From contig NZ_SAUN01000001.1 in assembly GCF_004011505.1 (NCBI RefSeq), forward strand, positions 6,413,501-6,477,500: 64,000 nucleotides of DNA, written 5' to 3'. How positions within the stretch are numbered: position 1 is the stretch's first letter; each line of letters begins with the position of its first letter. This document shows positions 50,361 to 59,072 of the stretch, one piece after another. Position numbers and translations under genes: made by a program. The notes under the pieces are model-generated. The model was given only the letters and a program-made list of their open reading frames with translations. It did not search any database and was not told the origin of the DNA. The DNA is from Nonomuraea polychroma (lineage in GTDB: Bacteria > Actinomycetota > Actinomycetes > Streptosporangiales > Streptosporangiaceae).

Positions 50361-50614
50361 ACTTCCCGCAGAAGCAGGAAGAGGGCGACATGCTCGTCCG
50401 GCTGCGCGACCAGCTCACGAACCTCGGTGTCAACGCCGAGCTGCGGGACAACAACACCGCGCTCATGGTGCACAAGCGGGAGCCGGGGATACCGGTGTGG
50501 GTGTTCGTCGGGTTCGGCGGGGCCTACTACTCCTGGCAGAGCGCCGAGCAGCGGCACCCGACCAGTGATCCGGAGGGTGCGGCGAAGCTCCTGGCTGAGT
50601 ACATCGCCAGGTGA
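50345..50614 (+). CDS. small AICE protein, unknown
   Basis: An 89-aa protein, MQAALNFPQKQEEGDMLVRL at the start, mixed alpha/beta (VWVFVGFGGAYYSW; AAKLLAEYIAR). ATG at 50390 is an alternative start. Overlaps the zinc-binding gene, suggesting coupling. Likely part of the early AICE module before the GntR regulator. Confidence 0.55.
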   Translation: MQAALNFPQKQEEGDMLVRLRDQLTNLGVNAELRDNNTALMVHKREPGIPVWVFVGFGGAYYSWQSAEQRHPTSDPEGAAKLLAEYIAR

Positions 50615-50865
50615 TGACCGGCGCGGCGAGACGAGCGCGTTCCCTGTCGGAGGGGGTAGGGACGCCGCCGCCTCGTCTCGTCGCGCCGCTCCCGGCAGGC
50701 AGTTGCAGTGGTGTGCCCCCGCGGCGACCTTTCCCCGCCCGGCTGCTGTGCTGCCTGCCGGTTCTCTCTGTACGGCCTCCCGCCTTGTGGCAACTTCGTG
50801 GACAGGCTGTGGCTGGCCGGTTACTCTCAAACTTAGTAAAACAACCTGTCGGCTGTTGGACGGTC

Positions 50866-51600
50866 ATGATGTCGCTGGAGTCCGTGCCGCCTAAGTATGC
50901 GCAGCTTGTCCAGACTCTCCAGAGGCGCATCGAGGCAGGAGACTACCCACCGGGCACGCTTCTCCCCAGTGAGAACCAGCTCATCCAAGAGTTCAGCGTC
51001 TCCCGTCCCACCGTGGTCGCCGCCCTGCGGGTGCTGCGTGAGCAGGGCTGGATCGAGTCCCAGCAGGGCAAGGGGCGCTTCGTGCGCGGCCGTCCGGCCA
51101 TGGCCTCCATTGAGCAGAAGCGGCCTGGACAGGCGTACCTGACCAAGCCGGAGGCCGACACTACGGGCGAGGTTGTCGAAGTGGGCGCTGTGGCGGCCCC
51201 GAACCGCGTTGGTGTGCTGCTGGACGTACAGCCCAAGAGCAAGGTGTTCGTCCGGCGGCGGCTCATCGTGCGTGACGGCGAGCCGACCGAGCTGGTGTCG
51301 CTCTGGCTGCCGTTGGATCTCTCCGGAGGTACGGATCTCACCAGTGGTGAGCCGTTGCGGCAGGGGTTCCGGGAGCATCTTCAGGCTCGTAAGGGCGTCC
51401 GGTTCGACCACATCGTGGAGCAGATCACCGCGCGCATGCCTGCGTCCGACGAGGCCAAGCAACTGGCCATGCCCAAGAACATCCCGCTCCTAGCGGTCTT
51501 CGGCGCTGTCCGTGATGCCTCCGGCCGGCCCCTTGCTGTCGTCGAGGTCCTGCTCCCTGCTGACCGGCACGAGTTGGAAGACGCCTACCCGATCACGTGA
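50866..51600 (+). CDS. GntR-family regulator, KorSA-like
   Basis: Regulator of 244 aa. Winged HTH (residues about 5-75) with LLPSENQLIQEFSVSRPTVV, then a UTRA-type ligand domain (RRLIVRDGEPTELVSLWLPL, FDHIVEQITARMPASDEAKQ). In pSAM2-type elements the GntR protein KorSA represses pra and so keeps the element integrated. The start at 50866 could also be the next Met, 50869. Repeated operator-like sites lie before pra at 52102-52158, supporting that role here. Confidence 0.8.
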   Translation: MMSLESVPPKYAQLVQTLQRRIEAGDYPPGTLLPSENQLIQEFSVSRPTVVAALRVLREQGWIESQQGKGRFVRGRPAMASIEQKRPGQAYLTKPEADTTGEVVEVGAVAAPNRVGVLLDVQPKSKVFVRRRLIVRDGEPTELVSLWLPLDLSGGTDLTSGEPLRQGFREHLQARKGVRFDHIVEQITARMPASDEAKQLAMPKNIPLLAVFGAVRDASGRPLAVVEVLLPADRHELEDAYPIT

Positions 51601-51612
51601 TCGGGCTGCCGT

Positions 51613-52026
51613 CTATGTGCAGCGGTGGTCCCAATCGCTAGAGCTGATGTCGCTGAACTCCACAACGACGGCTCTACCGTCTCCGGTGTCCTCGCCCCAG
51701 GTCAGACGGACGTTGGCCTCGTTCTCCACTCCGGCAATCGCGGCCTTGCGGTAGTAGGCACCGATCTCCCCCGCCGACAGGCCGGTGCTGAGAGGCAGTC
51801 GGATCTCATAGTGGCAGTAGTCGCCACTTCCACCGGAGTTCTTGCCGAATTCGGCTTCGGTGTCGCCATTGCTGCGTGTCTCAGGCGGCAGCGGGATGGC
51901 CAGCACTCGCTCATGAAAGTCGTCGAGCCGGGCATCGTCGCGCCACACCGGCTTCATGATCAGCAGGAACAGCCCGACCAGCGGGGCGATCACGGCCACG
52001 GCTAAGCAGCCCCACAGGATTCGCAT
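51613..52026 (-). CDS. membrane-anchored hypothetical protein
   Basis: A 137-aa protein with one N-terminal membrane segment (ILWGCLAVAVIAPLVGLFLL) and an extracellular-looking domain containing two Cys (YCHYEIRL and DHRCT). Convergent with the GntR gene, 12 bases apart, and divergent from pra. Similar membrane-anchored small proteins accompany AICEs; function unknown. Confidence 0.6.
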   Translation of the reverse strand: MRILWGCLAVAVIAPLVGLFLLIMKPVWRDDARLDDFHERVLAIPLPPETRSNGDTEAEFGKNSGGSGDYCHYEIRLPLSTGLSAGEIGAYYRKAAIAGVENEANVRLTWGEDTGDGRAVVVEFSDISSSDWDHRCT

Positions 52027-52101
52027 CAGATCCTCCCCAGATGTCCGACCATCGGCTTGGGCGCCTGTCTATCGCACAGGTGACACGCCCGTCACCTCAC
52101 A

Positions 52102-52158
52102 CCTAGTCACTTGACCTAGCAAGCTACACAGAGTTACGGTCTAACTACTTGATAGGTC
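52102..52158. promoter_or_regulatory. two operator-like repeats before pra
   Basis: CCTAGTCACTTGACCTAGC (52102-52120) and TCTAACTACTTGATAGGTC (52140-52158) share CTA, ACTTGA and a mirrored flank, spaced 38 bases apart. The first is nearly palindromic (CTAG at both ends). They lie between pra and the divergent membrane gene, the expected place for KorSA binding. Confidence 0.5.
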
Positions 52159-52184
52159 GAGTGCCTGTCATTCAAGAGACCGTT

Positions 52185-52598
52185 ATGGCTCTGCAAGGCC
52201 CCATCCCGGTCACCTTCGCCATGGTCTTCCCGCACGGCTGCTACATCGTCGGCGAGGTCGAGCCCGTCAAGGACTTCGACGCCTCGTCCAACGGCCGGTT
52301 CGTGCAGGCCCGCGACAAGCAGACCGCAGAGCTGGTCTGGCAGGTCGCGGTCATGGACGGTGACCCGACCCTCAAGCCCGCCCAGAAGACGGTGGCGGTC
52401 AAGATCCTGGCCCCGGTTCAGCCGGTGCCTCCGCAGCCGATGCCGGGGCTGCCGTTCACGCCGGTCGAGTTCGACGGCATCTCGGTCACGCCGTACGTCA
52501 ACGCGGCCGGCCGTCTGGCCTACTCCATCAAGGTCCACGACATGCACGCTCCCCGACAGACCGCCCAACCCGCCAAGGCCGGAAAGGAAGCCGCCTGA
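52185..52598 (+). CDS. pra: Pra-type activator of AICE replication, integration and excision
   Basis: A 137-aa protein matching AICE Pra: MALQGPIPVTFAMVFPHGCY, then GEVEPVKDFDASSNGRFVQA, QTAELVWQVAVMDGDPT and PFTPVEFDGISVTPYVNAAG. In pSAM2 Pra activates the rep-xis-int operon once KorSA is removed. ATG at 52185 is preferred over a TTG upstream. Its stop TGA overlaps the next ATG (TGATG). Confidence 0.82.
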   Translation: MALQGPIPVTFAMVFPHGCYIVGEVEPVKDFDASSNGRFVQARDKQTAELVWQVAVMDGDPTLKPAQKTVAVKILAPVQPVPPQPMPGLPFTPVEFDGISVTPYVNAAGRLAYSIKVHDMHAPRQTAQPAKAGKEAA

Positions 52599-52864
52599 TG
52601 ACCCGACGCCGCACCCCGCGTAACAGCGTGATCCGGCTGACCACCGGACACGCCGCCCGCACCATGAACCACCCGTTCGCCCGCCGTGAGCCCGTCCTGG
52701 CGCTCGACTTCGGCGCCACCTCCGTCCTGGTCACCACGAGCGGGCCGGTGACGGCGGAAGACCTGGAGTTCGCGCGCCAGCTCGCCCGCGAGGCCCACCG
52801 CTTCGCCCACTCCCTGGAACGCAGCTTCTACGGCCTTACCGACGATCAGGGAGTGGCGGCATGA
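52598..52864 (+). CDS. small AICE protein, paralogue of the next gene
   Basis: An 88-aa protein with a basic N-terminus and the segment VLVTTSGPVTAEDLEFARQL. The same core (TTxGPVTxxDLxxAR) occurs in the next gene, so the two arose by duplication. Coupled to pra by TGATG and to the next gene by ATGA. Function unknown; the position between pra and traB suggests transfer or spread. Confidence 0.65.
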   Translation: MTRRRTPRNSVIRLTTGHAARTMNHPFARREPVLALDFGATSVLVTTSGPVTAEDLEFARQLAREAHRFAHSLERSFYGLTDDQGVAA

Positions 52865-53175
52865 GCGAACACCGGCCCTACACCTACGTCGCCTTGTCCA
52901 TACGACCCGACTCCGACCCGCACGTCGGCGTCTCCTTCCACACGCCGCGCCTCCAGATCCGCGCCCGACTGCTGGTCAGCAATCCCCGGCCGTACCTGGA
53001 ATTCGCCTCCCACGAGGCCAACGTGCACATCTCCACCACCGGGGCCGGGCCGGTCACCGACGCCGACCTGAACATCGCTCGCGAGATCTTCAACGCCGCC
53101 GCTCGTTACCTGGCCGACTGCGAGCTGCTGCACGCCGAAGAGTCGGCCAAGGACGCCACCGACACGGCGGCCTGA
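52861..53175 (+). CDS. small AICE protein, paralogue of the preceding gene
   Basis: A 104-aa protein with a beta-rich first half (YVALSIRPDSDPHVGVSFHT) and the shared segment HISTTGAGPVTDADLNIARE, then an acidic tail. ATGA overlap with its paralogue. A GC-rich hairpin follows before traB. Confidence 0.65.
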   Translation: MSEHRPYTYVALSIRPDSDPHVGVSFHTPRLQIRARLLVSNPRPYLEFASHEANVHISTTGAGPVTDADLNIAREIFNAAARYLADCELLHAEESAKDATDTAA

Positions 53176-53183
53176 CGCGAAGC

Positions 53184-53217
53184 GGGGCCGCTGGAAGCGG
53201 CAACTTCCGGCGGCCCC
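53184..53217 (+). terminator. hairpin between the small genes and traB
   Basis: GGGGCCGC (53184-53191) pairs with GCGGCCCC (53210-53217), extended by GGAA/TTCC. No T-run follows, so it may attenuate rather than stop transcription into traB. Confidence 0.5.
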
Positions 53218-53259
53218 TCGGTTCTCCCCTGACTCCACATCACGAGAGGTTCCCAGCTT

Positions 53260-54678
53260 ATGTTCAAGCGGCTGCCTGGCGATGAGGCGCGCAACCTCGT
53301 CTCCACCACGCCGGATACGGCCGTCGTCTTCCGACCGGCCGTGCTCCAGACTCCCGCCATCATCACCTTCCTCGTCTACGGTTGGCGCTTCCTGGCTGCC
53401 CTCGTCCGCACGACATGGCGGCATCCTGTCGCCGTCGCCGTCCCCGTCGTCCTCGGCGGCATCGGGTACTGGTACGGCTGGCCTGCTGCGGCATCCACCC
53501 TTGGCTTCGTCGTCCTGTCCATGCTCGCCTGGGCCTGCACCGACGGCGATCTCTTCTCCCGCATCGTCGGCTTCCGGTTGCTTGCCCTGTGGCGGCTGGT
53601 GTCGGTCTACCGGCGTCACTGGCATGGCGTCATGGACGTCTCCGGACTGGCCAAGCGCATCAACGGTCGCGTCTACATGCCGCGTCTGCTCCGCGTCACC
53701 TGCGACAGCTGGGCCGACCGCATCACGGTCCGGATGCTCGGCGGCCAGGCGGTCAAAGACTGGTCCGACCGCATCGACAACCTCGCCCAAGGCTTCGGCG
53801 CAACCTCCTGCCGGGTCGCGCTCGTCAAGGGTGGCCGATTGCTGCTGACCTTCCCGCGCAGCGATCCGCTCGCCGCGCCCATGCCCGCCCTTCCCATCCC
53901 GGACGAACCATCGGTCGGACCGGTCGAGATCGGCAAGCAAGAGGACGGCCGACCGCTCCGGCTCAAGGTCCACGGCACGCACGTCCTGATCGCGGGCGCG
54001 ACCGGGGCGGGCAAGGGTTCGTTCCTGTGGGACACCATCCGCGGGCTGCTTCCCGCCATGCGGGCGGGCCTGGCCGAGGTCTGGGCGCTGGATCCCAAGC
54101 TGATGGAGCTGTCCTTCGGACGCGAGCTGTTCCAGGGCCGGTACGCCGCCGATCCGTCCGACTGCGCCGACCTGCTCGACGAGGCCGTCTCCGTCATGCA
54201 GAAGCGAGCGGCCCGCTTCGCCGGTCTCCAACGCTCCCACGTCCCGACGATCGAGGACCCGTTCGTCCTGGTGCTCGTGGACGAGGTGGCGTTCCTGACC
54301 GGCTACCAACCCGACCGGCAACTCCGGCAGCGCATCTCCGCCGCCCTGGCCACCCTCGCCACCCAAGGCCGCTCGGTCGGCGTCGGCGTCATGGCCGCCC
54401 TCCAAGACCCACGCAAGGAGGTCATGAACATCCGCAACCTGTTCCCCGACAAGATCGCCCTCCAACTCGACGAGTCGGAGCAGGTGGACATGGTCCTCGG
54501 CGACGGCGCACGCGATCGAGGCGCACTCGCCGACCACATCTCGCCCATCCCCGAGCAAGGGGCCGGCGTCGCCTACATGCGGCTAGAGACATCACCCGAA
54601 CCGATCAGAGTGAGAGCCGCCTACGTCTCCGACACCGACATCCGCGCCATGGTCGCCTACTACGGGCAGGCCGCATGA
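53260..54678 (+). CDS. traB: TraB-like FtsK/SpoIIIE DNA translocase
   Basis: Conjugative translocase of 472 aa. Two or three membrane segments at residues about 30-110 (PVAVAVPVVLGGIGYWYGWP), then an FtsK-type ATPase: Walker A GATGAGKGS (about 246), Walker B VLVLVDEVAF (about 337), and the motif ATQGRSVGVGVMAALQDPRK. AICE TraB proteins move double-stranded DNA between mycelia through hexameric pores. The frame is intact, unlike rep and int of the same element. Its stop overlaps the next gene (ATGA). Confidence 0.9.
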   Translation: MFKRLPGDEARNLVSTTPDTAVVFRPAVLQTPAIITFLVYGWRFLAALVRTTWRHPVAVAVPVVLGGIGYWYGWPAAASTLGFVVLSMLAWACTDGDLFSRIVGFRLLALWRLVSVYRRHWHGVMDVSGLAKRINGRVYMPRLLRVTCDSWADRITVRMLGGQAVKDWSDRIDNLAQGFGATSCRVALVKGGRLLLTFPRSDPLAAPMPALPIPDEPSVGPVEIGKQEDGRPLRLKVHGTHVLIAGATGAGKGSFLWDTIRGLLPAMRAGLAEVWALDPKLMELSFGRELFQGRYAADPSDCADLLDEAVSVMQKRAARFAGLQRSHVPTIEDPFVLVLVDEVAFLTGYQPDRQLRQRISAALATLATQGRSVGVGVMAALQDPRKEVMNIRNLFPDKIALQLDESEQVDMVLGDGARDRGALADHISPIPEQGAGVAYMRLETSPEPIRVRAAYVSDTDIRAMVAYYGQAA

Positions 54679-54830
54679 CACTCGCCCACTTCCTCGACGG
54701 CCTTCGCTGCGCCACCTGCCTCACCCTGAACGTTCTCTGGCTCGATCCCGTCCGCGCCCTGGTCAAGTGCTCCGAATGCGGCCAGACCGCGCTCATCGTC
54801 ACTGAACCCGATGAAGGGAGGACCGCATGA
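54675..54830 (+). CDS. small zinc-ribbon protein between traB and rep
   Basis: A 51-aa protein with two CxxC knuckles (RCATCLTLNV and KCSECGQTALIV). Coupled at both ends by ATGA overlaps, as is usual for the small gene between traB and rep in AICEs. Function unknown. Confidence 0.7.
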   Translation: MTLAHFLDGLRCATCLTLNVLWLDPVRALVKCSECGQTALIVTEPDEGRTA

Positions 54831-56434
54831 CCCATGCGCAAGACCCCGCCCTCCCTCGAGCTGTCCGACAGGCCATGCCGATGGCCCGAGACGTGCTCGT
54901 AGAGGTCGCCAAGCTCCAGGGCGTCTGCATCCGGCCGATCCCGCTCAAGCGGCTCGACACCCACACCGGCAAGTGGGAGATCATCGACGTACCGTGCGGA
55001 GCCACCCTCGACAGCAAGTGCCCGCCCTGTGCCAAGCGCAACAAGCAGCTCTGCAAGGCCCAGTGCCGCGAGGGCTGACACCTCGACGAAGAACCCACCA
55101 TCACACCCGACGAGGCCAACGAGGAACAGCGCTGGCTCATCGAGTTCCGCGCCGACGTCCAAGCCCAGCGTGACGCCGCTGACAAGGCCGGCCAGGACAC
55201 CGCCGAGCTGGATGCGCTGATCGCTGGCCTCGACGAGGAGATCAACGCCGCCGGGATGCGCGGCAACGTCCTCGGCCGTACCGCCGCCAAGCGCTCCCGC
55301 TCAACCAGGCGGCGGCAGGACGCTCCCGACCTGCCCAAGCGCAAGATGACCAACACCACCCTTGGACGCACCTTCCGAGGCACTGACGGCAAGATCTACC
55401 GGCCGTCCCTGTTCGTCACGCTCACCTTGCCCTCGTACGGCAAGGTTCGCGACGGCGTACCCATCGATCCGGACGCCTACGACTACCGGCGCGCCGCCCG
55501 AGACGCGCTGCACTTCTCCAAGCTGGTGGATCGCTTCGTGCAGAATCTGCGCCGAGTCGCGGGCTATGACGTGCAGTACTTCGCCTCGGTGGAGCCTCAG
55601 AAGCGGCTCGCGCCGCACCTGCACATGGCCATCCGTGGAACGCTCCCCACGAGCAGAGATCAAGCAGATCGCCGCCGCCACCTACCACCAGGTGTGGTGG
55701 CCACAGGCTGACGAAGTCGTCTTCGACGGCGAGCACATGCCCGTCTGGCAGGACGGCACCGGCTACCTGAACCCGGCAACCGGCGAGGTCCTTCCCACCT
55801 GGGACGAAGCCCTCGACGCGATCGACGAGGACGCCGAACCGCTGCACGTCATCCGCTTCGGCGAACAGGTCGATGTGCAAGGCGTGCTCGCCGGTACCCC
55901 GGACGCCGACCAGTGCATCCGGTACCTGTCCAAGTACCTCACCAAGTCCATCGGTGACGCCCTCGACGGCGGCCAGGCGCAGCAAAAGCACGCCGCCCGC
56001 ATGCTCGACGCTCTTCGTTACGAGCCCTGCTCACCCACCTGCCCGAACTGGCTGCGCTACAGCATCCAGCCAAGGACGCCAAGCCCGGCATGCAGCCCGG
56101 CCGTTGCCGGGGCAAGGCCCACAAGCCGGAACACCTCGGCTACGCCGGACGCCGCATCCTCGTCTCCCGCAAGTGGAGCAACAAGACCCTCGCCGAGCAC
56201 AAGCAGGACCGCCGCACCTGGGTCCTGGAGGCCCTCGGCCAGGCCGACGAACCTACCGACCCGCACCGCTACGTCTGGCGCCCCGTACCGGCCGGAGACG
56301 CCAACGTGCCACCCCTTGCCGTCCGGCTCCTCCGGTCCGTCCATGAACGCCAACGCTGGCGAGCCCACCTCCGCGAACTGGAGGCCAGAGCAGCAGGAGA
56401 TCTCTCGGCAACTGACCTCGGGAGGGCGGCCTGA
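54827..56434 (+). pseudogene. RepSA-like replication initiator with three lesions
   Basis: Rolling-circle initiator of the AICE. It reads from ATG 54827 to TGA 55076-55078, which replaces the Trp of a CREGW-HLD motif; continues to about 55649, where an extra A shifts the frame; continues to about 56072, where a base is lost; and ends at 56434. The joined protein has a Cys-rich start (CGATLDSKCPPCAKRNKQLC), the HUH motif (PHLHMAIRG), a catalytic-Tyr region (CIRYLSKYLTKSIGDALDGG) and the usual RKWSNKTL ending. One nonsense and two frameshifts make it inactive. Confidence 0.88.
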
Positions 56435-57589
56435 TGGCCAACAAGCCAGGCAAGCGGCGCTTCGGGAGCATCCGCCAACTCCCGTCCGGCAGATTCCAGA
56501 TCCGTTATCCCGGCCCTGACGGCAAGATCCGCCTGGGTGAGACCACCTACGCGCGTGAACGCGACGCCGAGAAGGCACTCTCGCTGATCGAGGCCAAGCT
56601 GATCACGGGCGACTGGACTGACCCACAGCGCGCCAAGGTCAAGCTCGGCGACTACGCGGACAAGTGGATCAGGGAACGGACGAATCTCCGGCCTCGAACC
56701 GTCGAGATCTACAAGGGCCTGCTCAAGCGCTACATCCGTCCTCACCTTGGAGGCGTGCCCATCGGCAAGGTGGACACGGCTGCGATCCGTGAGTGGCGGG
56801 TCCTGCTGCTCGGCAATGGTGTCGGCCCGTCAGGTGGCCAAGGCGTACCGCTTCCTGCGGGCCGTTCTCATGACGGCGGCAGACGATCAGATCATCCCGC
56901 GCAACCCGTGCCGCATTCGAGGCGCGGGCGAGGAGAAGCCAGAAGAGCGGCCGGTCCTCACCGTGGGGAAGGTGTTCGAGCTGGCCGGCCTGATGCCTGA
57001 ACGCCTGCGTGCTTTGGTCCTCCTCGCCACCTTCGCCAGCCTGCGTTGGGGCGAAGTGGCGGCTCTGCGGCGGATGGACCTGGACCTCGCAGCCCGGACC
57101 GTCAGCGTTCGGCAACAGCACGGCGAACTCGACACGGACGAACTCCTCGTCGGCACGCCCAAGTCCCGCGCGGGAGTCCGCACGGTGGCCATCCCGGAAG
57201 CGATCATCCCGGCACTCCGCGAACACCTCGACCAGTTCACGGAACCAGAACCCGACGCGCTGATCTTCACGGGTGCACGAGGCGGCATCCTTCGCCGCAG
57301 CAATTTCCGGCGCGCGGCCAAGTGGGACGCGAGCACAAGGAAGATCGGCTTCCCCGGCCTGCACTTCCACGATCTCCGACACACCGGCAACACGATCGCC
57401 GCCAACGCCGGCGCAAGTCTCAAAGATCTCATGCAAGGGATGGGACACGACTCCGTCCGCGCCGCCCTGATCTACCAGCACAGCACGGCACAAGCCAACC
57501 GGAAGATCGCCGATTCCATGAACGACAAGATCAACGAGAGCAACTCGGACGACGATGGATCTTCAGGAGCGCTCGTCCGCGTGAGCTAA
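56434..57589 (+). pseudogene. int: tyrosine integrase of the AICE, frameshifted
   Basis: Site-specific recombinase of about 385 aa when joined. N-terminal arm-binding (KRRFGSIRQLPSGRFQIRYP) and core-binding domains lie in frame one; at 56821 two bases are missing or one is gained (NG-V/S-ARQVAKAYRFLRAV), and the catalytic domain continues in frame two: LRWGEVAAL (Arg), LHFHDLRHTGNTIAA (HxLRHT), MGHDSVRAALIYQHST (catalytic Tyr). Starts by TGATG overlap with rep and ends 58 bases before the right att core. Confidence 0.88.
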
Positions 57590-57606
57590 TGGCACGTTAA
57601 TGCCAC
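57583..57606. repeat. arm-type integrase site, right
   Basis: GAGCTAATGGCAC followed by GTTAATGCCAC, matching 43392-43415 at 22 of 24 positions. It overlaps the end of int and lies 41 bases from the right att core, on the element side. Confidence 0.6.
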
Positions 57607-57608
57607 GA

Positions 57609-57638
57609 AGCCCCGTTTCCATGATCGGAGACGGGGCT
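57609..57638 (+). terminator. intrinsic terminator after int
   Basis: AGCCCCGT (57609-57616) pairs with ACGGGGCT (57631-57638), followed by CTTTCT. It ends the rep-int transcript just before the att core. Confidence 0.75.
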
Positions 57639-57647
57639 CTTTCTGCT

Positions 57648-57691
57648 GGTGGGCGGTACTGGGTTCGAACCAGTGACCCCTCGCTTGTAAG
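57648..57691. repeat. att core, right copy (tRNA-Val 3'-end sequence)
   Basis: Direct repeat of 43270-43313, 42 of 44 identical. On the minus strand: CTTACAA (anticodon loop, UAC for Val), T-arm CTGGTTCGAACCCAG, acceptor ACCGCCC and then ACCA, so the CCA is encoded. Upstream (higher coordinates) the expected 5' half GGGCGGT is absent, so no functional tRNA lies here. Confidence 0.82.
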
Positions 57692-57952
57692 AGTAGCCAT
57701 TCGATCACTGGATCGGCGTTTTCGCTGCTCAGGTCTACATTCGGTGTGCACTCATGTGCATGGTCGCGTTGTGCTGGGCGTCGCTGATGTCACTCAGTTT
57801 GGCACTCAATTCTGCAAAACCTCGAGCGTTAGAACCACGCTTCTTGGCTGCTCGCCTGCCGTCGACTCTATTCGAAGGGCGGGAGCGGGGCCGGCGGCAG
57901 TGCTGAGAGCGAATCAGCGATTTCTATGTAAGGTGCTTGCCCGATCAGCTCA

Positions 57953-58225
57953 TCAGTCCAGGGATGCGAAGAACGACAGTGTCAGTAGACTCACCAGACC
58001 CATGGCGATGCCGGACAGGATGGCAGCGGCGTCTCTGCGGTAGATGAGGGCGAGTACGAAGGCCAGCGGTGGAGCAAACAGCCACACCAACCCCGTCGCG
58101 ACAATCAACGGGTCAGGCATGGCGATCGTGCCATAGAGCTGTCTGGATAGCTGGAACGTGGCGGCAAGCCACAGAATTGCGAGTCCGAGCAGGCTGTATG
58201 AGATCCACCGTCCGCTTCTTGTCAT
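57953..58225 (-). CDS. small three-segment membrane protein
   Basis: A 90-aa protein with three hydrophobic segments (YSLLGLAILWLAATFQLS, PLIVATGLVWLFAPPLAFVL, ILSGIAMGLVSLLTLSFF). First gene beyond the right att core, so it belongs to element C. Family unknown. Confidence 0.6.
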   Translation of the reverse strand: MTRSGRWISYSLLGLAILWLAATFQLSRQLYGTIAMPDPLIVATGLVWLFAPPLAFVLALIYRRDAAAILSGIAMGLVSLLTLSFFASLD

Positions 58226-58526
58226 GAGGCGTCATTATGTATGTCCGCTGCCCTGCGGTACAGATCATGGTCGACTCGGTGGCGTGGTCCCGCAGCTGGC
58301 AGGTGATGGAAGGTGGAAGCCTGGCCTGGCGATAGGACTCGAACCAGCTTCCCACCGTTTGGGTCAGTTCACGTCGGTCCCAATGCAAGGTCGGCCCAGT
58401 CACCCGAGTCCAGATCCGTTCGGACCCGGTTACGTGGCGTGGCTCCCGTCTTGGCTCCCCTTGGGGCGCTCAGCCAATCACGGCCCGCACGTTCGATCCG
58501 CGCACGGTTTCGATCACTCCACGTAC
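58226..58526. other. 301-base region without a convincing gene
   Basis: No supported coding frame. At about 58317-58345 the plus strand reads TGGCCTGGCGATAGGACTCG and onward to AACCAGC, which on the minus strand resembles the T-loop and CCA end of a tRNA, but the T-stem does not pair and no anticodon arm fits. Confidence 0.4.
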
Positions 58527-59072
58527 TCAGTAGGACCATCGGCGCCACCGGCGTTCCCGCCAGTGGCGGATGAGATACGGGATGCCGAGGATTACCCATG
58601 CTAGGACGCCGAGCAGGATCCGGCCGAGACCCGGCGGGCCCGGAACTCCAGGGAACTCGTTCACCGGGGGCACGGAAACCGTGGCTGCGATCTCGTCGAC
58701 TCGGTTCTGGATCTGCTGTTGCTCGGTCTCCGACAGCCCGTCGCTACCGAGCTGACTAGACAGGGTGAGCACTTCCTTGCGCTGGCCGTCGGTGAACCCC
58801 TTGAAGCCCTTGAACGTGGTCGTGTCGACTGATTGCCGCCACGGCGGAGGGGCTGCACCCCGCCGTCCACAGTACGTCCGTGCCCCGTCTTTGATATCGA
58901 TGTGAAGCGGTGCCCTCCAATTGCAGTCGTCGCCGGGGTTGCCGAACTGCACTGCGTACCTATCAGCCTCGGCCGACATCTCGGAGCCGCCCATGATTAT
59001 CAAGGCCCCGCCACCCATGAGTAATCCCATGGTGCCGAAGAAGACGATCACTCCAAGGAAGAATTCCCGCAT
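58527..59072 (-). CDS. membrane protein with two terminal transmembrane segments
   Basis: A 181-aa protein. N-terminal membrane segment (FFLGVIVFFGTMGLLMGGGA), a soluble middle part with two Cys (DDCNWRAPLHIDIKDG, TYCGRRG) and a helical coil, then a second segment (RILLGVLAWVILGIPYLI) and a basic Arg/Trp tail. ATG at 59072 is preferred over 59087. Unknown family; part of the variable left region of element C. Confidence 0.6.
   Translation of the reverse strand: MREFFLGVIVFFGTMGLLMGGGALIIMGGSEMSAEADRYAVQFGNPGDDCNWRAPLHIDIKDGARTYCGRRGAAPPPWRQSVDTTTFKGFKGFTDGQRKEVLTLSSQLGSDGLSETEQQQIQNRVDEIAATVSVPPVNEFPGVPGPPGLGRILLGVLAWVILGIPYLIRHWRERRWRRWSY

Noticed and set aside
38838..57589. All frameshifts explained as sequencing errors
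   Set aside because: Lesions are confined to mobile-element and debris genes while about 38 kb of flanking chromosomal genes are intact; local error cannot be fully excluded without reads.
58317..58345. A tRNA or third att core
   Set aside because: It has a T-loop-like TTCGAGT and a CCA-like end, but the T-stem does not pair and the sequence is not the 44-bp core.
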